Below the pieces are notes generated by a model, which was not told the DNA's origin, made no database searches, and was given only the letters and a program-made list of their open reading frames with translations. Of a stretch of DNA of 64,000 bases, positions 55,800 to 64,000 are shown piece after piece (within the stretch, counting starts at the first letter, position 1; each line of letters starts with the position of its first letter). Source of the DNA: Meghimatium bilineatum (Eukaryota; Mollusca; Gastropoda; Stylommatophora; Philomycidae); NCBI GenBank assembly GCA_034231615.1, contig CM067322.1, positions 64,137,349 to 64,201,348 on the forward strand. Direction: 5' to 3'. The position numbers and the translations under genes are program-made.

Positions 55800-56853
55800 A
55801 TGCCACGCACAAAACACAATGGAAACATGTCTGTATCTATAAAAAGTTATGGTGCCTGCCCTGTGGCGGACGTTCAGGCAGGGACGGTGCCGGGCCCTAT
55901 ACCTCGAAAGGGCCCAACCTCAGTTACTGAAAGTCCTTCTCAATTGCCTCGAGGAGCCAGGCGGCAAGGGAATAGAGCTACTGGCCAAACAAACTTTAAA
56001 CGACCAATAAAAATAATGCACTGGAATGCTGAGGGTGTCAACAGTAAAAGAGATGGATACAGCAAAAAATTGGAACTTGAAAATGTCCTCAGTGAAGAAC
56101 AAGTTAATATATGCTGTATCCAAGAAACATACCTCAGCAGCGACATAGCCTTCAAAATCAGAGGCTACCAGTGCTACCGATCTGACCGAAAGGACAGGCG
56201 AAAGGGTGGAATTCTGACACTTGTTAAAAACAATATCAGCGCATGTCAGCTGGAAGTATATATGGAAGAGGCAGAATAAAAGATGCTCCACCTAAAAACA
56301 GACAGTGCAGAATTCCATCTCCTGAACTACTACTGCCCAAATGATAAACCATTGGCACTAGACACAATTCCATATAAAGAGAGACTTATGGTGTGTGGTG
56401 AATTCAACAGCCACTCTCAGAGCTGGGGCTACGATCATATCGACAAGAGAGGTGAGGAACTTGAGAGCTGGCAGGATGAAAATAATCTCATCCTTATTAA
56501 CCAGCCAGCAGACTCACCAACCTTCTACTCGAGAGCATGGTACACCACCTCTACACCAGATCTGACATTCCACTCACCAGGCCTGGATTGGAACATCACA
56601 CGTGTTGTTGGAAAGCAGCTTGGGCGTAGTGACCACAGACCAGTATTTCTGGAAATCCACAATTTTTTTACCAAGGACAGCAGCACGCTCACTAGGTGGA
56701 ACTATAAGAGGGCAGATGTACCAGCATTTAACCAGTGTTCTAGCAAAGGACATGAACTTGGACAAAGACATCAATAGAGCAGTGAGTGAATTTAATAGAT
56801 GTATACTACATGCTGCTAGTAAAACCATACCCAGGGGGGCACGCAAAAACTAA
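55800..56853 (+). pseudogene. LINE AP endonuclease, broken
   Basis: The endonuclease nicks target DNA to prime reverse transcription. Visible motifs: 'IKIMHWNAEGVNSK' (N-terminal Asn block), 'VNICCIQETYLSS' (catalytic Glu), 'GGILTLVKNN', 'RLMVCGEFNSHSQSWG' (GDFN block with Asp to Glu change), 'STPDLTF' and 'GRSDHRPVFLEI' (catalytic Asp-His). The first in-frame stop (TAA, 56,277) lies between the second and third blocks, and a +1 shift follows near 56,740. The Asp-to-Glu change at the GDFN block would itself impair activity. The ATG at 55,800 is the first in frame and gives about 60 residues before the domain. Confidence 0.85.
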
Positions 56854-57111
56854 AAATCCTACTGGAATGATGAACTGGAAAAGCTGCAAAATGAGATGGA
56901 AACATCTAGACAGCAGGCTGAGAACAGACCTATCCAAGAACATCACAACAAATATCAGCAAACAAAGGCTAAATTTCAAAGAGCCAAGTTACAAGCCAGA
57001 CGGAGTAGCTGGAAAGAAAAAACAGAGTCGCTGAACCTATAAAGAGATACTAGGATATTATGGAAACTTGTAAAACAACTAAATGATGAAGGTACAGGGA
57101 GAGATACCAGG

Positions 57112-58625
57112 ATGACACTTTATAAAGATAGAAACATTTTAACAGGTAAACATGCAGCTGATTACTTTGCAGATTCCTTTGCAGAAGACAATAACATCAA
57201 AGTCAGCCCAGACGAACAACAGGAGGTTCGAGAGAACGAGCAAAACATTGGACAAGGCGAACCTATACCTGAAGTCATGGAGGCACCAATCACAATGAGA
57301 GAACTGGAGCATGCAATATCCAAATTTAAAATGAAAAAAGAGATGATGGAGTGTCCAATGAAATGATTAGAAACCTGGAATTCCAGCAAGAGCAAAGCTA
57401 CTGCAGATCTTTAACACAAGCTGGTCAACAGGTAATGTACCACAGGCGTGGAGAGAAGCAATAATGATACCACTCCTCAAATCAGAAAAAGATGGCAACA
57501 CAGTCTCCAACTACAGGTCCATCAGCCTCACAAGCTGTCTATGCAAAACAATGGAACGCATTATCAATCTTAGGATGCAGTGGTACCTTGAAAGTGAAAA
57601 CCTTCTGGTATCACAGCAAGCAGGTTTCAGACAGTGCTACTCTACTGAAGATCAGGCAACCTACCTCTCTCAAGAGATTGAGGATGCCTTCAAAGATAAG
57701 AAACTGGTACTAGCAGCATGGATAGACCTCAGAAAAGCATGTGATAAGGTCTGGAAAGAAGGGCTTCTAAAGAAATTGCGAAATTGCAGGGTTAGCTCAA
57801 GAATGTACAAATGGGTAAAAGCATACGTGCATAATAGAAGAGCCAGGGTACAATTAGATGGTCGCAAGAGCAAGAAAGTTCTACTGCGTCATGGAGTCCC
57901 CCAGGGAGGAGTCCTGTCACCCACACTTTTCTTGGTTTACATCAATGACCTAGTTGCTGAACTACCACATGGGATCAAAGTGGCAATGTATGCCGACGAC
58001 CTGGTGATCTGGTGCACGGAAGAACATGCGACAGTGGCCACTAAACAAATACAAAGAGCTATCGATGCCCTAACCTTATGGGCTAATAGATGGTGCGCCA
58101 GCATTAACACAGATAAGTGCAGCACTACACTCTTTACCCTCTCACCAAAACAAAAAGCCGGTCATATCAAGATAGATGGAGAACTCTTGAAAGAAGACAA
58201 ACAACCAACATACCTCGGGGTTACTTTTGATGATAAACTGACATGGAAGCAGCACATAAACAAAGCAACAACAAAAGCCAGGAGGAAGTTAGCTATCCTG
58301 AGAAAACTAAGTGGAACCACATGGGGAGCCAGTGGGAATATACTCAGTAAAGTTTACCAGCAAGGCATAAGACCACACCTGGAATATGGTTCAGCACGTG
58401 GTGTCCTGCATCAAACACAACATTACAAGATCTAGATAAAGTGCAAAACCAGGCACTTAGAATAATGTTGGGAGCAATGAAATCAACACCCGTAGCAGAG
58501 ATGCAGAAAATGGGAAGAATGCAAACACTTGGCGATCGCAGAGACACAAAAGTACTAATTCAGGCAGAAAAGTTTCAGTGTATGCCAAGTCATCCAATGA
58601 AGGAAAGATTCCAAAATCTAGCAAT
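57112..58625 (+). pseudogene. LINE reverse transcriptase, longest intact stretch 323 codons
   Basis: 57,464-58,435 is open and carries all core RT blocks: 'VSNYRSISLTSCLCKTMERI', 'QAGFRQCYSTEDQ', 'LAAWIDLRKACDKVW' (first catalytic Asp), 'HGVPQGGVLSPTLFLVYIND', 'MYADDLVIWC' (YADD catalytic pair), 'INTDKC' and 'PTYLGVTFDDKLTWKQHI'. Before it, 57,112-57,366 keeps 'PITMRELEHAISKFK'; a frameshift near 57,370-57,460 separates the two. After 58,435 the frame shifts again to 'LDKVQNQALRIMLGAM'. The catalytic residues remain, but the polyprotein is interrupted on both sides. Confidence 0.92.
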
Positions 58626-58755
58626 GTGACGACTGAAAAGAAGCAGCTTTATCCATCAAGCTAAAGGACTCCGCAGACAACTTACAGACCTACCTGAAGT
58701 TGACAGCCCCTTACGGTCTGTACCAGAACAAACCCCGTGGAGTGAAAGCCATGGA

Positions 58756-59636
58756 ATGCCAATAAACATTCAGACCCATGTGAAAGGAATACTAAGCGAA
58801 GACGAACAGAACAGTGTGCAGCGAAGGACAGTCACCCTCAGTTTCCTGGATGAGGAATATCCACAAGATATATGGGTCAGAGTGTACACAGATGGGTCAG
58901 CACAGAATGCTGTGAGGAATGGAGGTGCAGGTGTATATATAGAATATCCACACAAGCCTAGAGATAAATCAGAACACCGACGGGAAAATTCTGCAATAAT
59001 TATGATGCAGAAATCCAGGCAATTAGTGTGGCAGCTAAAAAACTGCTGAACTCCAACTCTGACCTACAGCCTGTGGTATTCCTGACAGATGCAAAGTCAG
59101 TGCTTCAAGCTCTCCAGTCTGGAAAACTAACAGACTTGAAAAAACTACTTAGCGAATTGTCTTACCAGTATAGGGTAACCATGCAGTGGATACCCCCTCA
59201 CTGTGGAATACCAGGAAATGAAAAAGCAGACCAACTGGCTAAGGAAGGTGCTGCCGAAGACCAACCAGATATACCAATCACCTACCATCAGAAAAAACAG
59301 ATGATCAAGTCAATAAGAAAGCCACAAACACCAACACAAGATGACTATCATATTATGAACAGACCAGAACAAGTTATAATTCTACGTCTCAGAACAGGAC
59401 ACAGCCGACTCCGCAGTCACATGTATACAAAGTTCAAGTTTGGCAACACGGCCATGTGTACATGTGGACAGGCAGCACAGAGTGCCAAACATATACTTCA
59501 AGAGTGTTCTGAGCATGAAACACTGAGGCAAACATATTGGCCAGAGGAAACAACACTGGAATCAAAGCTCTATGGGACACTGTATGAACTACAAAAGACA
59601 GTGAGTTTTATTAAGGAGACAGAATTACAGATATAG
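58756..59636 (+). pseudogene. LINE RNase H and terminal Cys/His knuckle
   Basis: RNase H removes RNA from the hybrid during element copying. Catalytic blocks: 'VRVYTDGSAQNAVRNGGAGV' (Asp, about 58,880), a Glu block 'DAEIQA' readable in the adjacent frame at about 59,005, 'VVFLTDAKSVLQAL' (Asp, 59,080), and 'HCGIPGNEKADQLAKEGA' (Asp, 59,228). A frameshift near 59,000 separates the first block from the rest. 59,028-59,636 is open (202 codons) and ends with 'RLRSHMYTKFKFGNTAMCTC' and 'GQAAQSAKHILQEC', a C-x-C ... H ... C knuckle shared with five other relics in the window. Confidence 0.9.
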
Positions 59637-61042
59637 ACATGTTTCAAGTGAACGAAAGAAGAAGAAGAAAAAATGAGTTCGTAAATGGCTAATAAGCCTA
59701 ATTCAAGCTGCAAATGTCCTTCCACAGTTCGGGCATGGAATGACCATTGTAAAAGGATTTTGGTATATGCGTGGCTTTCAGCTACTCTCCGCTGTTGAGC
59801 TGCTGCATTTCTCGTCTTTTCACAAGTTTATGCGACATTTTTGTCTGTAGAGTACCATGTAGATATATTTTGTGCAAGTTCTTACCATGTATCTTCGTCT
59901 ATTTGAAAGGTTTTCAGTGAGGTCTTTGACGAGTCCTTTTAGCACTTCTTTTGTCCACCTTGAGATCGTGTACCTTTCTCCAGCTCACCATAGAGAAGTA
60001 TCTTTGGCAGGCGATGGTCTTAAATACGCACAAAATTACCTGTCCAACAAATCTGTGTCTGCATTAGAATAGTGTCAATCCTAGGGATACCAGATATGTC
60101 AAGGACAGTGGAATCTCGAATCTTGTCTTGTCATCTAACATTTATAACTTTTCTGAGATGAGTTGTGTGAAAGTGAAAGTGGTTCCTCACAAGACGACTA
60201 TACACAGTCCATGTTTAGTTATCGTATAACAGCACTGGAAGTACCACTGCTCTGTAAACATTCAACTTAGTATGTAGGTTAATGTAATTTCTAGGCCATA
60301 CATTTGCTTACAATCTGCCGAAAGTGCTGCTTGCGTTGGCGATCCTTATATACATTTCATCATCAACGTTGACATTTTGTGATAACGTACTACCTAGGTA
60401 TGTGTGTATGTGAATCTATTCATAACTTTCAGTGCTACACCATTCACCTTTATGCGCGGCCAGAGATAGCTTTTGCCAAGTGCTGGTTGTAACATGACTT
60501 CTGTTTTCTCTGTGTTAATAGTAAGTCCAAAGTTTGTACAGGCATTGAAGAATGTGTCTGTAATAATTTGTAGATCAGCCTCAGAGTTGTCATTTAGGGC
60601 ATAGTCATCAGCAAATAGGAGATCCCTGATTGTGTGTGGTTTGGCTTTGGTTTTTTGCTCGGAGCAGTCGAAGGTTGAACAATTTTCCATCTATGCGATA
60701 TCAAATGTCTACTCCAAAGTCCAGATCAGAAGTTGTGTGAAAAAAATCACACAAAAACAAAATACATATCTACATAATATTTGTAGGACAGACTCTGGTG
60801 AAACTCTACTCCTAGATATTTAATTTAAGTCCAGGAAGTAATGTCTTCATAATGTTATTGTTCAAGAAGCGCTACATTATGCAGACCTAACTGGTACTCA
60901 CCTTATAGCCCGAGTCATCACAGAAACGAGAAATTGATCGCATTCTTCAATGTCATTTCTACCAGTCAAAAGTCAAAGGGATATAACCAAATAAAATCAG
61001 ATAATAATAGAGGTTGTCGTTCTTTTAAATTTGAGTAAATTT

Positions 61043-61319
61043 CTTCTTCTTCTGCGTTCGTTCTCAAACTCCTGCAGATTAGCAGGATATAGTCCTGAGA
61101 ACGGAAAGCTTTGTGTCATGGTTTACAGAATTGCTGCGATATCTGCGCCTTTCGGCCTGACACATCCGACTTCAGCATGGCTTTGGTTCACAGACCCTAT
61201 ATGGGATGGGGCAGCCAACTCCATCCCATAACCTTCTTAGTCGCCTTTTACGACATGCATGGAAAGTAAACAGTGTTGCTATTCTTTGCTCCCCTTTCGG
61301 GCCCGGAAATACAAAGGCG
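61043..61319 (-). mobile_element. SINE-B, full-length reference copy
   Basis: Flanked by a perfect 11-bp target duplication 'tgagtaaattt' (61,032-61,042 and 61,320-61,330), giving exact ends and a length of 277 bp. On its own strand it begins 'cgcctttgtatttccgggcc' and ends 'gaacgcagaagaagaag'. It has no tRNA-like boxes, so its origin is unclear. It is inserted at the left edge of the palindrome at 61,352-61,785. Confidence 0.9.
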
Positions 61320-61351
61320 TGAGTAAATTTAAGCTGGAAGCGTGAGGATAG

Positions 61352-61785
61352 ATGAAATTCTTGCAGCTCACTGAGATTGAACGAAGTCCGTTCTAGCGGC
61401 ACTGAATCGTCTTGCAGTTTCAGTAAACAGATTTTCCATACTTGACCAACTACAACTCCCCCCCAAAAGATGTCATCTCGTCAGGTCATTCAATCTGTAT
61501 ATTCAAGTCACCGAGAACGGACCAATCGAAATGTTTGTGTTCATGAGAATACTTGTACGGAATGCTCGTTGTTGTTGTAATAGTCCTTATCTCGATTGGT
61601 CCGTTCTCAGTGACTTGAGGTTGAATGTCTTGACGAAAAAACATCTTTTTTCTTCTTTTTTTGCGGGGGGGGGGGGAGTAGTTGGTCAAGTAAGGAAAAT
61701 CTGTTAACTGGAGTTGCAAGGCGGTTCGGTGCTGCGTGAACGGACCTGGTTAAATTCCCGCCAGCTGCAAGAATTATTTTTAAGT
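61352..61785. mobile_element. Long imperfect palindrome (MITE-like)
   Basis: Left arm 61,352-61,529 and right arm 61,592-61,785 are reverse complements over about 180 bp, with a 62-bp loop. Landmarks: 'gagaacggaccaatcga' near the loop in both, 'cttgaccaactac', 'aacagattttcc', 'gtccgttc' and 'attcttgcagct' moving outwards. A (G)n or (C)n run lies at the same place in each arm. Part of the right arm resembles a tRNA box B ('ggttaaattcccgcc'). Confidence 0.85.
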
Positions 61786-61852
61786 TGAGGCATACTTGTG
61801 CCATTATGTATATTGTGGCATCCCTGAAACTAAAAAGAAAATATCTTATTGT

Positions 61853-62060
61853 GCGTTCACTCTCTGATAACAAACACGAAATTTCGTGTCATTTCCGACG
61901 GGGAGTGTGAAGTACGTTGTGCTGCTAGTTTCACAAAGAAGCTGCATTATTTTGCACCTAACGTCCTGAACTTCGTTTCCGGAATTTTTAACTCGGGTGA
62001 AATTCCCTAATCTGTGACTGCCTTCTTATCAGCCGCTGTGCAAATGAGTAAGTATATGAT
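61853..62060 (-). mobile_element. SINE-E-like copy, diverged
   Basis: 'gtgcgttcactctctgataa', 'ccgacggggagtgtgaagta' and 'aactcgggtgaaattcccta' then 'tctgtgactgcct' follow the order of SINE-E in the 44-bp satellite. Confidence 0.6.
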
Positions 62061-63088
62061 CTACTCAGTAGCGGTTTATCACCAATTTGTTCTCGGACTT
62101 TGCAGGCAAAAACTTGTCCCCGTGTGACAGTTTCCTATGAGGCGGGGTGCAAGGATTTAGATTTGGGACGACTACCTCTAGCTCGCACGAGGTGTTCCGC
62201 TTTTAGTGAACTTGTCTCGTGTAGTTAGTCGCCATTGCCCCCTCTATCCTCGGGTATCGTCTTTATCTCAACTGATAGCCTCTTCTAGTTCAAGTAATTG
62301 ATCAAACGGTAGAGCTGAACTTAGGCTGGTACGCCCTCTTAACCCATGTTTCGCTCACCGATAACGTGAATATGTTTCGTGTCTGAGCTTCTACCCATAT
62401 TTTCTTCGTACTGGGACGGTATAGTATCCTGTCTTGATTATTTCACACAGTGTACTGTCTACTGCTGGAAGACAACTTGCTCACGCGTATGAACATTGCT
62501 TTCGGTTACGATATTTTCACTTATTTTTCTCCCATAGCGTTGCCCTCTAGCGATGGGTTGCCCTCCCGTGTACTTAAGAGACAAATCGTACTTCTCCGGA
62601 GACTTTCTCACTAATCTTGCCTTAATGAACTTTCGGACTTGACAACCCGACACTCAAGGTTTGTCGTTGTCTTTAATTAACTGTGTTGCGACAGTGTTTT
62701 GGTTGTGGAGTCCGAGGTTGTATTTCCAGATATTCTTTGTCTGCTGCAGACAGTTTTCGTTTCACCCCAGTCTGCACAGGCCGAACATGATCCATAAAGC
62801 ATTTGCCAAGTTTCTTCACACGAACTTCAAAAAAATGTTTCCAGTGTGTACCACAATGACGTACTTTTAACATCTTTAGCTGTTAACCCTAGGATCGTAC
62901 AAGAGCAATGCATATCCTTGTACACCCCAAATGCATAAGAATTGGAAGTAGTCGGAGATAACATTCCACCGCCCCTCAAACCTCAAAGTTTCATGCAAGG
63001 AAGAGGCAATGTTAAAAACGGTCATGTGACTACAGTGGAGAGAGCTAAGCGGAAATTACAATAATGAGCAAGACAACATCAGTAAACT
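62061..63088. other. Unrecognised; two minus-strand ORFs
   Basis: ORFs 62,873-62,673 (66 codons, basic, 'KKLGKCFMDHVRPVQTGVKR') and 62,653-62,459 (64 codons) follow one another on the minus strand and may be parts of one decayed gene, possibly a transposase, but I recognise no catalytic motif. Confidence 0.3.
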
Positions 63089-63089
63089 A

Positions 63090-63330
63090 AACAGAAATAA
63101 ACAAGTAAAAATATTTCCACTGAGAGTGGAACTCTTCATCCTAGAAATACACCAAATCGGCGTTAGCGATTTTGCATCACGTATCTACGGAATACTTGCA
63201 ATATCACAGGACAACAGAACACATACTTCGTGATTACCCCAATTTTATGTTTACAGAATGCCAATCTCGTTCCAGGAGTATCTGTGCAAACCAAGATGTG
63301 GGGAATCTACAAATAACCTAAACACAGACC
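63090..63330 (+). pseudogene. LINE terminal knuckle relic
   Basis: 'KIFPLRVELFILEIHQIGVS' then, in another frame, 'CQYHRTTEHILRDYPNF' match the FRLRTG...C-x-C...TTEHIL..CP pattern of I-type LINE ends. Only about 80 residues. Confidence 0.45.
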
Positions 63331-63710
63331 GTTCTATACATGACCAATATCAGACTACATGTATAGTAAATGTTTACAGAAGAAAAATAAAAAGTCATAT
63401 GCATTAGTAATTTTTTTCCCAGCCAGTAGCAAAAGAACGTATGTGGTGGGGGAGGGGGAGTATAGTCTGTCTCACAGTACTAAGCCCTACCACAGAATGA
63501 AGAACATGAGGCAGAAAGTGATAATTTATACATTTAAAGAATGATAGAATTGAGAATTGCCTGGGGTGAGGGTAGAAAGTTTGTTGAAATCATCAGAAGA
63601 TTACGTAGTCAAAAGTGAGTTTTAACACTGTTTTCTAGAAGAGCACTTATGGAAATATCAATTATATTGGTTGCTTGACAGTCCGGCGGTCTATGGACTC
63701 ATGCTCTTAG

Positions 63711-63936
63711 GTCCAATGCCTTTGTGTTATCAGCGCGATTACTTCTAATCAAGAGTGAACAATCAAATTTGGTCACTGTATACAGATTATGGGGCCAAGA
63801 TGTTGAGTTTCTTAGAACAAATGTTTCAGAACTGTTCGTTGCAAACGTCGTCGTTGTAACACTTGCGCCTATACAGTATAGATTCGTTACGTGGCATTCC
63901 CTAAGGTTATTTTTACTATCGAAAATGGCTATACAT
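63711..63936 (+). CDS. Candidate host exon, 75 codons, weaker
   Basis: Acceptor 'catgctcttag', open frame throughout, donor 'atacat|gtaagt'. One leading base completes the codon left by 39,071-39,192 (TGG, Trp). It ends in phase 0. The peptide begins SNAFVLSARLLLIKSEQSNL and includes 'VYRLWGQDVEFLRTNVSELF' and a hydrophobic 'VANVVVVTLAPI'. Its composition is less clearly coding than the first exon and a 24-kb intron would be needed, so this could be chance. Confidence 0.35.
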
Positions 63937-64000
63937 GTAAGTCACGCAACATTATTTACGTCACAATTTATAAGCGCTGCAACATGAAACATACTTGTGA

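Larger units (their letters stand above)
55631..59672 (+). mobile_element. I/Nimbus-type LINE, structurally full length (4,042 bp)
   Basis: Perfect 11-bp target duplication 'atgagttcgta' at 55,620-55,630 and 59,673-59,683. The 5' end starts with an 8-bp stem, 'ccccatca' (55,631) and 'tgatgggg' (55,659). Domain order: AP endonuclease, reverse transcriptase, RNase H, Cys/His knuckle. There is no ORF1 upstream of the endonuclease, only about 170 bp of leader. The 3' end is 'gaagaagaagaaaaa'. The coding frame has stops at 56,277, 56,851, 57,040 and 58,627 and changes frame at least four times, so the element is inactive. Domain order fits the RNase H-containing I superfamily; the Nimbus likeness is recalled, not tested. 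Confidence 0.93.
55535..60735 (-). mobile_element. zf-LINE copy interrupted by a full-length I-type LINE
   Basis: Minus strand from 60,735 down: 'DGKLFNLRRLR'-like residues, RT motif 'LLFADDYALNDNSEADLQ' (60,690-60,560) followed by 'FGLTINTEKTEVML', then the degraded thumb and C-terminal region to 59,684 with a zinc finger ('CPNCGRTF', 'LISHLRT'). It resumes at 55,630-55,535 with the last residues and 3' UTR. Joining the flanks restores the arrangement of 52,645-53,103. Old and full of stops. Confidence 0.88.

Overview
The window is animal nuclear DNA: AT-rich, intron-poor in recognisable genes, and packed with nested retrotransposon debris, SINEs, MITEs and tandem repeats. There are no prokaryotic features. 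The mix of I/Nimbus-type LINEs with RNase H, several RTE-like LINE 3' ends, a LINE whose C-terminus is a C2H2 zinc finger, and polypyrimidine/(GAA)n-tailed SINEs suggests a lophotrochozoan, most likely a gastropod mollusc (perhaps a pulmonate snail). That species-level guess is recall-based and tentative.

Host coding content is sparse. Three short, relatively GC-rich plus-strand blocks look like internal exons (19,389-19,662; 21,601-21,668; 39,071-39,192), each with an AG acceptor and a good GT donor. Their reading phases join without a break (0 to 1, 1 to 0, 0 to 2). A fourth, weaker block at 63,711-63,936 is phase-compatible. If they belong together, most of the window is introns of one long plus-strand gene whose product I do not recognise.

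Layout. 1-9 kb: a SINE whose tail has become a 23-bp satellite, a minus-strand LINE broken by a young SINE, a 47-bp array beside a pair of inverted arms, and a dead Tc1 transposase. 9-19 kb: minisatellites, a hAT-type MITE, a zinc-finger LINE end, SINEs and a large AAT tract. 19-40 kb: two exons, then many RTE/I LINE relics on both strands, nested SINEs, and the third exon. 40-50 kb: a LINE with a 144-bp internal duplication, a 44-bp satellite carrying a duplicated SINE, (TA)n tracts and RTE ends. 50-64 kb: a 34-bp array, a hAT MITE, and the centrepiece, a structurally full-length I/Nimbus-type LINE (55,631-59,672) with an 11-bp target-site duplication sitting inside a zinc-finger LINE. Then come a full-length SINE and a 430-bp imperfect palindrome.

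Nothing in the mobile fraction appears capable of making an intact protein: the best LINE has at least four in-frame stops and several frameshifts. I name the repeat groups locally as SINE-A to SINE-E and zf-LINE; these are labels for this window, not database names.
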